From Palsa-147 sp036513895 (GTDB lineage: Bacteria; Acidobacteriota; Terriglobia; Acidiferrales; UBA7541), in contig DATBYF010000112.1 of the NCBI GenBank assembly GCA_036513895.1, positions 1-64,000 of the forward strand: 64,000 bases of DNA, given 5' to 3'. The notes beneath the pieces are model-generated. The model worked only from the letters and a program-made list of their open reading frames with translations, did not search any database and was not told the origin of the DNA. Positions within the stretch are counted from its first letter, which is position 1; every line of letters starts with the position of its first letter. The translations under genes were made by a program, and so were the position numbers. Shown here piece after piece: positions 9,477 through 18,792 of this stretch.

Positions 9477-10232
9477 TTGAGCGGGAACATTTTGAACGAT
9501 TTGACTCCTAATCAGACGCACAAGCGGCGAAAAAGTGTGCGTCGCGCTGTTCTAATCATCCTCGCGGTCTTTCTCGTCGCGGGCGTGATTGCTGCGCGTG
9601 GTCTTGGGCGCTGGCTTGTCGTGCAAGATCCGCTCGATCGTGCGGGCGCGATCGTGGATCTCAGCGGCGGAATGCCGTACCGCGCCGTCGAAGCGGCGAG
9701 GCTATACCGCGCGGGCATGGCGCCCGAGGTTTGGTTGACGCGGCCGTGGCATCCGCCGGCGATTGACTCACTGGGCGTAAATTTCCAAAGCGAAGAAATC
9801 TACAGCCGGGAGGTTTTGATTCACGAAGGCGTGCCTGAGTCCGCGGTGAAGATATTCGGGCCCATCATTTCAAATACGGAAGACGAAGTCCGATCTATTT
9901 GCGACGAGATGCGCCGCGCTGGGGTGTCCCGCGTAATAATCGTTACTTCGCCGCCGCACACGCGCCGCGTGCGAGCCATTTGGCGCTTGGTTGCGCCCAG
10001 CGGCCTCGAAGCGATTGTGAGGGCTGCTTCGACCGACCCTTACGATGCGAATCATTGGTGGAGAAATACGAGAGATGCACTGGATGTGACGCGCGAGGTT
10101 CTTGGACTACTCAACGCGTGGGCGGGACTTCCGATGAAGCCTCCGCCGCGGCCCGGCGCCGTGACGATTGGGAGTGTGAATATCTGGACACTGGCCGGGA
10201 AGCTGTGTGGCCGGATGAACCTCAGCCTTTAG
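9477..10232 (+). CDS. YdcF/SanA-like DUF218 membrane-anchored protein
   Basis: About 251 residues with an N-terminal transmembrane anchor (VLIILAVFLVAGVIAARGLG) and a DUF218 domain. Features include IVDLSGGMPYRAVEAARLYRAG, where family members usually have a Gly-rich VVLGGG strand, and RVIIVTSPPHTRRVRAIW, corresponding to the conserved TSxxHxxRa segment. DUF218 proteins (SanA, ElyC, YdcF) are linked to envelope integrity and lipid-carrier recycling. The reaction is not established. A TTG start at 9477 is given; another TTG at 9492 is equally possible. It diverges from the S9 peptidase. Confidence 0.8.
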   Translation: MSGNILNDLTPNQTHKRRKSVRRAVLIILAVFLVAGVIAARGLGRWLVVQDPLDRAGAIVDLSGGMPYRAVEAARLYRAGMAPEVWLTRPWHPPAIDSLGVNFQSEEIYSREVLIHEGVPESAVKIFGPIISNTEDEVRSICDEMRRAGVSRVIIVTSPPHTRRVRAIWRLVAPSGLEAIVRAASTDPYDANHWWRNTRDALDVTREVLGLLNAWAGLPMKPPPRPGAVTIGSVNIWTLAGKLCGRMNLSL

Positions 10233-10242
10233 GGGAATCTGT

Positions 10243-10290
10243 GCCCGCGAACCCGGAGCGGAAGCAAGCGGGCGCTGGAATTGTTTTTTT
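10243..10290 (+). terminator. Weak intrinsic terminator candidate
   Basis: GCCCGC at 10243 can pair with GCGGGC at 10268, and a run of seven T residues follows at 10284-10290. The tail lies 10 nt beyond the stem, so the call is weak. It lies between two convergent genes. Confidence 0.35.
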
Positions 10291-10366
10291 CTGAAGTTGA
10301 TTTGTTGCTGAGGATGTTTTGTGATTTAGCGGGCGGAACTGCTTGTCGCACTTTGTGAGCTTCGAG

Positions 10367-11263
10367 TCAGCTGACTTTCGTCATCTGGGCGGGCTCGAAT
10401 ACTTTCCAGCGTTTCCAATCCGATTGCCGGGTCAGATCTCTCAACGACAGATTCCATTCGATTCCGAGACTCTCGTCTTCGCGCGCGAACAAGGCGATCC
10501 AGGAATTTCCGGGGGTAGCGGGAATTTCCTCAGTCAACCGATCGAAGACATCGTCCTTCTCACCGTTTCCACTTCCAGTCTCATTCCCATTCCCATCCGC
10601 GGCGCGATACTGAGCCAACCGGTCGGCATCGAGGGGCACGGCGAAAAGTATTAGTTCTTGGGGAGTCAGGGTAATCGTATTGTCCTCGGCGGTCATGAAG
10701 CGGTCGGAACGCAAGCAGAGCTCGAGGTCGCCTTCTTTCCAGCGCAATTCCAGCGTGCGAACGCGGCCGGAGGGAGCAGCGGTTTTTTCATCGGCCAGTG
10801 ACATTTCCCATAGCGTGATCGGGCGCGCCTCGTTTACGAGATCATCGGGAAATACATCGAAAGAGCGCGTTTGCCATGTAGCGGACTTGGCTTGTGGAAG
10901 AACTTCGGTGACCGTGACGACGTTATGGCTGCGCCATTGTTCGATTTTTACCGAGCCGACAAAATTTCCGTGCTCGCGAATGTATTGAAGCTGACGCGGA
11001 GTGGCTTTGACTATCTTGTGCCAAAATTCATCGTTCACGCGAAAGCTGAACGTGAAGACGCGCTCGAGCGGCGATGGAGCGGATTCGTCGAGCTTGCGGC
11101 GAAAATTCGGGTCGGCGATCTCTTCGAGAGAGGCAACGCGGTCGGTCAACCGGCGAATCGTCCAGGATTGATGCACGAGAAGACGCTGCCAGTGCCGCGC
11201 CAGAACGACAAACACAAATCCGACAATGACGCAAACGGCGAACGCCACCCACACAATATCCAT
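10367..11263 (-). CDS. Membrane-anchored hypothetical protein
   Basis: I do not recognise a family. The 298 residues start with one transmembrane helix (VAFAVCVIVGFVFVVLARHW), then a short coiled-coil-like segment (LTDRVASLEEI). A soluble domain follows, with a Gly/Asn-rich stretch near residue 230. Topology suggests one anchor with a large domain on either face. The start ATG at 11263 has no close neighbour upstream. A 47-nt piece of its transmembrane-coding DNA recurs at 33881-33927. Confidence 0.7.
   Translation of the reverse strand: MDIVWVAFAVCVIVGFVFVVLARHWQRLLVHQSWTIRRLTDRVASLEEIADPNFRRKLDESAPSPLERVFTFSFRVNDEFWHKIVKATPRQLQYIREHGNFVGSVKIEQWRSHNVVTVTEVLPQAKSATWQTRSFDVFPDDLVNEARPITLWEMSLADEKTAAPSGRVRTLELRWKEGDLELCLRSDRFMTAEDNTITLTPQELILFAVPLDADRLAQYRAADGNGNETGSGNGEKDDVFDRLTEEIPATPGNSWIALFAREDESLGIEWNLSLRDLTRQSDWKRWKVFEPAQMTKVS
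11184..11230. repeat. 47-nt segment duplicated at 33881-33927
   Basis: Lies within the transmembrane-coding part of the hypothetical gene. The other copy, 22.7 kb away, matches at 45 of 47 positions by eye. Confidence 0.85.
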
Positions 11264-11695
11264 TTCCTAACCTTTCAGTCCCTCGACCTCCCTGCATTCA
11301 TCTTGCAGAACCTCCGAATTGTACTACAACAATACGTTGTCACCAGCGGAGCTGGCGGACAGACTCACATCAGCGCTCCGGCGGCACAGAAGTGTGTAAC
11401 GATCCAATCACAGAATCCGATCGCACCTCAATCGACGCAGGTTGATAATTTCTCAATCGAGTCGGCGGGATGCTGAGAGCCAAATGTCTGTACCGCACTA
11501 GTTCGGGCTCGCCGGCAGACGGGGGGGCCAACATTGAGACTTGGCGGAGTGCATGCAATGAGAGCTATCTTTCATAAGGCACTTTTGTACAAAACGCGGA
11601 GCGAATTCGTATTGAGATCGCGACTTAACGCGATTTTAATGGGTAACTGGCTGTGCGTCTCCGGCGTCGCAAACGCCGCTTTGCGAAAATCGTCC
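11264..11695. other. Intergenic, no gene seen
   Basis: A 432-bp gap between two minus-strand genes. It holds short open frames without ribosome-binding sites and a run of seven G residues near 11520. It probably contains the promoter for the hypothetical gene. Confidence 0.5.
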
Positions 11696-14623
11696 TTAAT
11701 TCTCCGTCAGGGCAATGTAAACATTGGAATACGTGCGGTCTTGATTCGGTGTGCCGCCACCAAAAACCGGAACGGAAATCGAAGTAGGCAGCGCGCCACC
11801 GGACGAAGCCGTTCGAGAGGTTGCGGTCGCGAGAAGCTGCATCCCAGCGTCCGAACCGAAATAAATCCTTCCGGCGGTGGAGTTTCCCGTGAACCCGAAT
11901 ACGTAGTAACCCGGGTCTAGTTTCACGCTTCCCTGCTTGCAGGCGTTGTCAGTCATTCCGGTGGAGCGGAACGACGTTGCGCCCCAGCTGCACTGCAAGG
12001 CGCCGGAGAGATTGTAAACGCCCACGTCGTAGAGATCGCCGCCCATCTTGTCCGCGGTGCCGATGTCAACGGTGAGGTGCGAGATCGTGATCGGAAATGG
12101 AATCCAGAACGCGACGACGATAATCGCGTTCACGACCGAGGGCCCGCCTTGATTGCCCGCGTTGTTCGGCGAGGGAATGAAGGCCGTCTGCGGCGCACTC
12201 GCTCCGCAGATCGAACCCGTGCCGGTAAGAAGGCCACCGGTGCCCCATGTAGCGCAGCCGGACGGCGTGCCTGTAAAGTACGGTACCGTGCCACCAGCAG
12301 GATTCGCATTCGACGCTGCGAAGCGGTAGTAAGGCGCAACCGTTGAGTTGTAATAGCTATTGTGTCCATTAGTTACGGTCGCTCCAACGTCAGTATAGCT
12401 CGTAGTTGAGGTGCAATTAACAATTGTCGCTATTAACGAACGATTCGAGTTGAATGTTCCCCCTGCCGTAGTATTGCGATAGACGTAGCATCCACCGGGA
12501 TTGGTCCCTTCCGGAACTGCCCAGCTCAGAGCAACCGCGTCGCTAGACCCGGAAAGGGTTACGCTGATTTCATTGCTGCCAGCCGACTTCGATTTGCCGC
12601 TGCCCGCTGATGCTGCTTGGATGCTGTAGTAGTACGTTCCGTTCTCAAGCGTGCCTCCCGTTGTCGGTGTTCCTGCTAATCCGGTGGGCGCAAGCGCAGC
12701 CGCAAACTCAACGTCAAGTGTGTTCGCGCTGTTACGAGAGAAGCTGGATTCGTAACCATAGTGAGTGCCGTCGGCAAACTCGTAGCCATAGTAGGGGCTG
12801 ATACCGAGATTTGCATTGCTATTTCCAGCTTGAAACAAGGTCAACGGTGGAAGTTGTCCGGCGCCGCCGCAGCCGTAGTACATCGTGGCCAGCAACTCAG
12901 CGTGATAGCCACAGGTGCTCTGGTTCGTACTCGAAAATGCCTGTCCTGCTTGAGTTTCGACCTGAGCATTGGCGCCGCTCGAAGGGAAACCGTTATTTGC
13001 GCCCTGGATGCTTACCCGGCTTGTTACGCTACCTCCGCCTACGGAGAGGAGCGGGGCACCGTTGCACGATAAAACGTTGTTCAAGTACAGAGCTGTTGAA
13101 GGAGCGGCGAATCCTCCGGCATTATAGCTAACGAAAGACTGTGGGCCTTCTGGGCAGTCATACATCTGAACGTTATTGAATGAAGCGGGAAGGCCCTGGA
13201 AGCTGCCAGCCGTCGCTGCGGTATTGCTCACGGTGTAGAACGGCATCTCTGCGTTTTCCATCTGCACGTTGTCGAAATAGTTGTTTCCGCCGCCATTGGT
13301 GCATGTCGTCGTCCTGCAATCCCAGACGATTCCGCCCCCTGAGATAATCGTGTCGCGCATCTGCAGGAGGCCTAGATTGTCCTGCGGCACGGGCGAACCA
13401 GTTACGAACGCCATGACAACTGACGCGACGTAAGGCAAAGTGCCGTACCCGGAATCAATACACCCGCTGCGATACCAGATCCAAAAGGTGTTATAGATCG
13501 CGAGAGCTGTGTTGTCAGTGACGTCGGCTGAGCCCGTGCGAAGTCCATTACCGGTGTACTGAGCGGTTAGACAAACGTTGTCGAAGGTAATTCCCGCCGT
13601 GTTGTAAAGCTGCACCGCCTGGTTGTAACCCGTGATGTTCATATCTCGAAGCGTAACGGACTCTGATGAACCTGCCCCATTGAACAGAAAGACGGGCGCC
13701 ATATTGGGATGTGCGCCCGTGGTGATGGTAATCGAGGTCTTTGGAGGCCGAGCAAATTGCGTACCGGCTGCCTGATACGACGAACCACCTTGGAGGGTCA
13801 ATCCTTTGCAAGTCAATGGATACGTAAACACCGACGACGTGGACGGCTTTTGCGGCTGTGAAACTTTATACTGGCCACTCGGAAAATAGACTGTTCCTCC
13901 CGGGCTTGCACACGCCGCGTTGATGGCGGCCTGAATCGCGGAGGTCGAATCGATCGCGGCTGACGGATCCGCGCCATGTGTGGACACGTCGATCCAAGGA
14001 CTCGGGCTTTGAAAGCCCGATCTGGGCGTCACTTGCAAAGGGCCCGTGCTGACGCTCAAGGAAGCGAACGTTTCGGCGCTCAACGTGCCCCTGACGCGTG
14101 CGTTGCCGCCCACGTTCAAGTTTCCTCCGAGATTGATGGACGTCGCGGTAATGGAATTGAAAGCAGGCGTTGAGGGATCGTTCGGCAAAATAGTGTCGTT
14201 CATCGTGTACGTCTTGACGCCGGAACCGGAAACCTGGACCACGTAGCGGCCCGGCGCAGCATAAAAGTGATAGTGGCCTAGGTCATCGGACTGAGTCGGA
14301 TTCGGCGAGGGAGTCGTCAGCGTCGCGTCGGTATAAAGTATAGCGAGGGGCGAACATGGAGCGCCGGTGGCTCCATTCAAGCAGACGGTAATGGTCGCGC
14401 CAGCAATCGGCCGGCCGCTCGCGCCGAAGGCAATGTCGTCTTTGCGCGAGCCCTGAGCACGCGCCGTCGACACGTTTGCCATTAGCGCGCAAATCAGAAT
14501 TACGTACGCGCCGGCGCAACGCAACGTGAAGGTAGAAATGGTCGCGAGATACGAGCCGCGGCCTGAGCAGATGACCGCGAGGCGCGCGACAGCATTTTGG
14601 AGAATGGTTGTGAATACGGTCAT
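11696..14623 (-). CDS. Large secreted beta-helix protein with pectate-lyase-3 domain
   Basis: A 975-residue exported protein. It has an N-terminal signal or anchor, then a carboxypeptidase-regulatory-like beta-sandwich (GRPIAGATITVCLNG through GRYVVQVSG). A pectate lyase superfamily right-handed beta-helix opens with DPSAAIDSTSAIQAAINAAC and GGTVYFPSGQYKV. A fibronectin-III-like section (NGTYYYSIQAA, SWAVPEGTNPGGCYVY) and a C-terminal jelly-roll-like segment complete it. Such proteins bind or depolymerise acidic polysaccharides. Catalytic residues cannot be assigned by eye. The start at 14623 is supported by AAAGGTGACGAC just upstream. It is followed in the genome by glycan genes, so a role in extracellular polysaccharide turnover is inferred. 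Confidence 0.85.
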   Translation of the reverse strand: MTVFTTILQNAVARLAVICSGRGSYLATISTFTLRCAGAYVILICALMANVSTARAQGSRKDDIAFGASGRPIAGATITVCLNGATGAPCSPLAILYTDATLTTPSPNPTQSDDLGHYHFYAAPGRYVVQVSGSGVKTYTMNDTILPNDPSTPAFNSITATSINLGGNLNVGGNARVRGTLSAETFASLSVSTGPLQVTPRSGFQSPSPWIDVSTHGADPSAAIDSTSAIQAAINAACASPGGTVYFPSGQYKVSQPQKPSTSSVFTYPLTCKGLTLQGGSSYQAAGTQFARPPKTSITITTGAHPNMAPVFLFNGAGSSESVTLRDMNITGYNQAVQLYNTAGITFDNVCLTAQYTGNGLRTGSADVTDNTALAIYNTFWIWYRSGCIDSGYGTLPYVASVVMAFVTGSPVPQDNLGLLQMRDTIISGGGIVWDCRTTTCTNGGGNNYFDNVQMENAEMPFYTVSNTAATAGSFQGLPASFNNVQMYDCPEGPQSFVSYNAGGFAAPSTALYLNNVLSCNGAPLLSVGGGSVTSRVSIQGANNGFPSSGANAQVETQAGQAFSSTNQSTCGYHAELLATMYYGCGGAGQLPPLTLFQAGNSNANLGISPYYGYEFADGTHYGYESSFSRNSANTLDVEFAAALAPTGLAGTPTTGGTLENGTYYYSIQAASAGSGKSKSAGSNEISVTLSGSSDAVALSWAVPEGTNPGGCYVYRNTTAGGTFNSNRSLIATIVNCTSTTSYTDVGATVTNGHNSYYNSTVAPYYRFAASNANPAGGTVPYFTGTPSGCATWGTGGLLTGTGSICGASAPQTAFIPSPNNAGNQGGPSVVNAIIVVAFWIPFPITISHLTVDIGTADKMGGDLYDVGVYNLSGALQCSWGATSFRSTGMTDNACKQGSVKLDPGYYVFGFTGNSTAGRIYFGSDAGMQLLATATSRTASSGGALPTSISVPVFGGGTPNQDRTYSNVYIALTEN

Positions 14624-14796
14624 GTCGTCACCTTTGAAATCGGTTCATTCGATACGGGCTGGAGAGCTATTGTGCACCGAGTGCGGCGCGTATGGGAATT
14701 CTCCCACTCGGCGTTGAGCGTTCGAAGTCTGAGTGTGTCATCTGAGTTCTGGGCGCCGACGTTCCTGAAAATGTCGTCTAAGTGCGTTGGAACGTT

Positions 14797-15492
14797 TCAG
14801 CCTGGTTTTCGAGCGAGGACTTGATACTGGGCGCCCAAAGGCAACTTCTGCAGCTGCTTTTCGAGTGGCCGCAGCACCTTCAAAGCGCGTGGGAAGATAA
14901 ACGCAAAATCGGTGCGAAGAATTTGAAAGCCTCCATCGCTCAGCAGACCTCGAGTCTCGGATGGCGTCAACGGGATGGCGTCTTTATCGAAACTGCATTT
15001 AGACATAACGTAACGCGTGCCCGGGTTCCACGAGTGATTCTCCCACAGCGCAAAGAGTCCTGCAGATCGCAGTGCTCGGTAGACGTATCCGACCGCCGCC
15101 TCTCTTTCTGATAGTGGGATGTGGTGGAACACGCCGTTGCAGTATGCCAGATCAATCGTGCCGTCTGGCTCGTACTCGTTTATCAACGAAAACCGACAAT
15201 TCCCCGGGCAGGATTGCCGCTGCGCCAACTTGATGGAACGGGGTGACACATCCACGCCGATGATCTGGTCAAGTCCGAACTGTTCGCGAAGCAGTGGCGC
15301 AGTAGTACCTACGCCACATCCGAAATCGAGGCCGCGCTTCGGCGAGTCGCGTAAATCGTCCAGACACCGTCCCAACAAGGAGACGCGCCCTTTCGCAAAA
15401 TAAGCTCGGTCTTCGCCGGACACCTCGAGCGCGGCCTCAAGTTCGGCATCATATTCGTCGGCAAAACGGTCAAACGCCGCGTGCTCATTCAT
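14797..15492 (-). CDS. Class I SAM-dependent methyltransferase
   Basis: 231 residues. Motif I is LDFGCGVGTTAPLL, the acidic residue closing strand 2 is in IIGVDVSP, and post-motif elements include DLAYCNGVFHHIP. The fold is a Methyltransf_11/12-type small-molecule or lipid methylase. It lies 85 nt downstream of the GT2 gene on the same strand, so glycan or polyprenyl-linked intermediates are plausible substrates. That is inference. Start ATG at 15492. Confidence 0.88.
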   Translation of the reverse strand: MNEHAAFDRFADEYDAELEAALEVSGEDRAYFAKGRVSLLGRCLDDLRDSPKRGLDFGCGVGTTAPLLREQFGLDQIIGVDVSPRSIKLAQRQSCPGNCRFSLINEYEPDGTIDLAYCNGVFHHIPLSEREAAVGYVYRALRSAGLFALWENHSWNPGTRYVMSKCSFDKDAIPLTPSETRGLLSDGGFQILRTDFAFIFPRALKVLRPLEKQLQKLPLGAQYQVLARKPG

Positions 15493-15577
15493 CTGCGGGC
15501 CCGGTTCCAGGCATCCTTGTCCCGCTTATCAAGAATATTCGAAATGGAACGGCATCTCCCCCGAAGAACTTCAACGC

Positions 15578-16843
15578 TTACTCGCCGCGTTTCAGTGTGT
15601 AATCTCCGATATAAGTACCGCGGCTGATTCCCAGCATGCTAAGAAGAAAAGAGGCGAAGAAAATCTGAACACCGAGAAAAAACCAGAGCGACCAAAATAG
15701 AACTGCGCGTTCGTCGTGCAGTCGCCCGAAACCTTCGGAAGCCCAGATCCAGAAGACTCTCGTATCGCCAACAAATCCTACGAATGTCAAAGTCGCTCCT
15801 AATAGCAAGCCATGTTCTAATTTCACGTGGTGCAGCATGCGTTTCAGAGACACCGGATTGCGATCAAATCGCTCGGCATAGCTGAATAGCTTTGCAAACA
15901 AGCCAAACGAAAAAATCTGCGCCCCGAGGAGCGTGAACAAAACTCCAAATATCATAGTGTGTATGTCCAAGTACACGTGTGGCGTCATCTCTCGAGGCCC
16001 GGGGTAGAGCCAGAAGACAATGACGATGCCGAGCAGCATCAGGAAACTTCCTGGCAGCAGGAACAGCCAATCCGGGGCGTAGAGCACCATAAAACGCAGC
16101 ACACGCCATCCATCATTGAAACTACGCAGGTGCGGCGGCCGGCCGCGCTTATCCGGCCAAAGCACAATTGGGATCTCAGTCATTCGCACACGCGCTTGTG
16201 CGGCCTTGATGACAAATTCAGGCGCCCACTCCATCCCAGAAGTGCGAAGATCGAACCGTTCGTAGGCTGCACGCGTAAAACCGCGTAGGCCGCAAAGGCA
16301 ATCACCGACTCCGGTTCGGAAAAATAGGTTCATCAGCGCGGTCAAGCCGGGATTGCCGATGTATTTGTGGCTCCACGGCATGGCCCCCGGTTTGATTTCG
16401 CCGCGAAATCGATTGCCCATCACAACGTCGTATCCCTCGCGCCATTTGCGCACAAAAGCAGGGACCGTGGAGAAATCATAACTATCGTCCGCGTCGCCCA
16501 TGATGATGAATTCACCCCGCGCCGAAGCAATCCCACTCCTTAGGGCTGAACCATACCCTCGATCCTTGACGTGGACGACCCGAGCTCCATGCTCCTTGGC
16601 GATTTCGATCGAGCCGTCTGTTGAGCCGTTGTCGGCGACCAAAACTTCGCCACGTATACCACTCGAAGCGAAAGCATTCCGAGCTTTATCAATGCAAAAG
16701 GCGAGCGAATTGGCTTCGTCCAAACACGGAATTACGACGGAGACCTCGATGCTCTCCAATCCAGTCGACTCACCCATTGATGGTGCCGGGAGTCCGGCTC
16801 TCGAATCCCGATTTGTCACCAAGCCTTCATCTCTCTGATCCAC
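15578..16843 (-). CDS. Family 2 glycosyltransferase, polyprenol-phosphate sugar synthase type, with membrane tail
   Basis: 421 residues. The GT-A domain has VSVVIPCLDEANSLAFCI, the nucleotide-binding LVADNGSTDGS and the metal-binding DADDSYDF, as in DPM1/ArnC-like enzymes that charge a polyprenyl phosphate with a sugar. Residues from about 250 hold four hydrophobic helices, including WLFLLPGSFLMLLGIVIVFW. The GTG start at 16843 has GAGGG ten bases upstream. An internal ATG at 16777 is the alternative. It shares its orientation with the methyltransferase and the HNH gene upstream. Confidence 0.9.
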   Translation of the reverse strand: MDQRDEGLVTNRDSRAGLPAPSMGESTGLESIEVSVVIPCLDEANSLAFCIDKARNAFASSGIRGEVLVADNGSTDGSIEIAKEHGARVVHVKDRGYGSALRSGIASARGEFIIMGDADDSYDFSTVPAFVRKWREGYDVVMGNRFRGEIKPGAMPWSHKYIGNPGLTALMNLFFRTGVGDCLCGLRGFTRAAYERFDLRTSGMEWAPEFVIKAAQARVRMTEIPIVLWPDKRGRPPHLRSFNDGWRVLRFMVLYAPDWLFLLPGSFLMLLGIVIVFWLYPGPREMTPHVYLDIHTMIFGVLFTLLGAQIFSFGLFAKLFSYAERFDRNPVSLKRMLHHVKLEHGLLLGATLTFVGFVGDTRVFWIWASEGFGRLHDERAVLFWSLWFFLGVQIFFASFLLSMLGISRGTYIGDYTLKRGE

Positions 16844-17055
16844 TTGTTGGCGCCCTCACAAACTTGGCAGGATAGCAAGATTGCAGATATTCGGCGAGCG
16901 TATCCCGCGACTCGATAGACATGCGATTGCGAAACGTCACAGCCCGCGTGATCGTGCATTTGTGCGAAGTCTCGCCACAGGGAACCAGCCAATACCCAGC
17001 CCGTGTAATGGCAGGCACCGGATTCCGTCCCGAAGATTCTTTGGGGGTTATTGAT

Positions 17056-17277
17056 TTACCCCTTGGAATGAACTTTTTGATGACAGTTGGCGCAAAGCGT
17101 GACCAGATTTGATTCGGCATCGTCGCCTAGCCGCCCACGTGAATTGATGTGGTGAACGTGAAGGTCAGCAAGGCTACCGCAATTTTGGCACCGCCATCCA
17201 TCCCGCTCAAGTATCTGGCGCCAAAGTTTCCGATAGGACGCCGAGCTCAGCTTGACTCTTGAATGAGCTCCTTTCAC
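17056..17277 (-). CDS. Small HNH endonuclease
   Basis: 73 residues. It contains a zinc-binding CQNCG and a later CANCHQKVH, with the HNH core LHVHHINSRG between them. HNH proteins of this size nick or cut DNA and are common in phages and mobile elements. The start ATG overlaps the stop of the preceding gene by 4 nt, showing translational coupling with the recombination module. Confidence 0.88.
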   Translation of the reverse strand: MKGAHSRVKLSSASYRKLWRQILERDGWRCQNCGSLADLHVHHINSRGRLGDDAESNLVTLCANCHQKVHSKG

Positions 17278-17999
17278 GATGCACTCCGCATGTGCTCAAG
17301 GAATTCTTGTTTCTGGGGACGAGGAAGAAGGCAAAAAAGCCGATCGAGAGACACCAATAGTGCTTTGGAGTTTTCTCCTTCAAGGCTCGCACCCGCCAAG
17401 AAATCCGCACAGATCATTTCCAGGCAATAGCCGCGAGACTTGTCGGTCCCCAGCATCAGTGCTGCGGTCTCGAGCGCCTGCTCGACGACCGCAAGCTGGC
17501 TCTTGTACACCTTGAAATAGAGCATCTCCCAGGGCTCCATCTCTTTCCCCGTCAAGTGCTTTTCAACTTCGCGCTTGAACTCTTCCTTGGGCAACTGCTG
17601 TGCTCTGTGCAACCAGGTTGCACAATCGAACTCCGCTCCATCCCGCCGCGCTACCTTCGCCAGTTCTGTGGCCTTTGACCAACCCACTTCTTTCAAGTGT
17701 GGCTTGGGGATCCGAGGCAACTGCTCGTGAATGGCCATCAGGTAGTAGGCTTTCCTCCGTGACTCTGGGAAGCGCTTCTCGAGGAACTCATCAAAGGACT
17801 TGAGATTGTCGAGCCGCCAGTATTGCCCAGAGCGGACTTCGCACAAATAACGGCCGAGCTCGACAAAGCGCGTGTCACGCTCTCGCTCGGTCGCTCGCTC
17901 CCATCCCAAGATCTCCTCGATCTTGGTGATAACGAACATCGCCCGGCGGCGATTGAGCTTCGGAGCCACCAGCGGTCTCCCGTTAGTCACCCAAGTCAT
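17274..17999 (-). CDS. Hypothetical protein of the recombination module
   Basis: I do not recognise this family. About 241 residues, mostly helical and rich in Lys, Arg and Glu. A segment SRRKAYYLMAIHEQLPRIP followed by WSKATELAKVAR resembles the helical DNA-binding part of ParB/KorB-like or DUF3102-like proteins, which is only a suggestion. The open frame runs to 18050. I chose ATG 17999, which overlaps the upstream nuclease gene by 17 nt; ATG 17939 is possible. It overlaps the HNH gene by 4 nt. Confidence 0.75.
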   Translation of the reverse strand: MTWVTNGRPLVAPKLNRRRAMFVITKIEEILGWERATERERDTRFVELGRYLCEVRSGQYWRLDNLKSFDEFLEKRFPESRRKAYYLMAIHEQLPRIPKPHLKEVGWSKATELAKVARRDGAEFDCATWLHRAQQLPKEEFKREVEKHLTGKEMEPWEMLYFKVYKSQLAVVEQALETAALMLGTDKSRGYCLEMICADFLAGASLEGENSKALLVSLDRLFCLLPRPQKQEFLEHMRSAS

Positions 18000-18792
18000 T
18001 AAGCCAGTCAAGGTCAATGGCTCCTGGCCGACGAATGAGATTCGCGTCAATCAGCGGCTGATTGTTGAGACAAAGCCCGAGGTGCGGGCAGCTGACACAG
18101 CCGTTCTGAGGGAAGCGGATGCCGCTGTGGGAAACGAATTGCCCAGCTTCGATCTGGGAAACCGTGGTTTCAACCAAGCGGCCATACTCCCGTCGTTGCT
18201 CCTCGGATATCGTGGCCTTGAGGTATTGGATCTCAGGCTGGTTCTTTCGCACGAACACCACCACGGCGACCTCGGGAATTCCGCTGATCCAGGAGTAGCA
18301 GATCAGCTGAGGATCAAGGGCCAACAATCCTTCGGGCTCTTCCGGATAACGGCTCGCCGTAGTCTTCCAATCAATGACGCAGGGAGTGCCATCAAGCTCT
18401 CCAAGAGCATCGATGTAAGAAACGAACTCGTTGTTTGGCCCGAGAGATCGAACCAACTTCACTTGCAGGTCCTTCTTCGGACAGGGAATCTGAACCCGAT
18501 CGTCCTGAGCGAATCGCTCGAGCAGATGAACTCCCTGGTGAACCAGCCGGTCCCAGGAATCACCTTTCTTGTATTCAAATGGCGCATCGCGATACGCACC
18601 CCATTCTTTGAACAGGACCACACTCGGATCCTCTCGGAGGAAGTAGGCTCCGAGTGCCTTTTCAAACGAACGGCCGAAGGCCATAGCGGCCCGGGTTTCC
18701 TTCTCCTGCCAACCATCAAGGTATCGGTAGCGATAGCTGCGGGGACAGCGAACAAATTGACTGATCTGCGTGTGGCTATAGATCATGGTCAT
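17983..18792 (-). CDS. PD-(D/E)XK exonuclease, RecB/Cas4-like, with predicted Fe-S cluster
   Basis: 269 residues. Conserved points in order: Cys-containing SQFVRCPRSYRYRYLDG at the N-terminus, an Asp in YIDALGEL, the catalytic VIDWKTT, the QxxxY motif in QLICYSW, and a C-terminal CVSCPHLGLC. One N-terminal Cys plus Cx2Cx5C is the arrangement that binds a 4Fe-4S cluster in Cas4 and AddB. The family makes 3' or 5' single-stranded ends. It is encoded next to an annealing-protein candidate, the classic pairing of phage recombination systems. No cas genes or CRISPR array lie nearby, so a Cas4 role in spacer acquisition is not supported. Confidence 0.88.
   Translation of the reverse strand: MTMIYSHTQISQFVRCPRSYRYRYLDGWQEKETRAAMAFGRSFEKALGAYFLREDPSVVLFKEWGAYRDAPFEYKKGDSWDRLVHQGVHLLERFAQDDRVQIPCPKKDLQVKLVRSLGPNNEFVSYIDALGELDGTPCVIDWKTTASRYPEEPEGLLALDPQLICYSWISGIPEVAVVVFVRKNQPEIQYLKATISEEQRREYGRLVETTVSQIEAGQFVSHSGIRFPQNGCVSCPHLGLCLNNQPLIDANLIRRPGAIDLDWLNDLGD

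Noticed and set aside
16827..17120. 97-codon minus-strand frame between the HNH and GT2 genes
   Set aside because: The C-terminal half looks protein-like, but the frame overlaps the HNH gene, lacks a ribosome-binding site and matches no family I know. Possibly a relic.
17983..18792. Cas4 of a CRISPR adaptation module
   Set aside because: The nuclease has Cas4-like motifs, but there are no cas1, cas2, effector genes or repeat-spacer arrays in the window.
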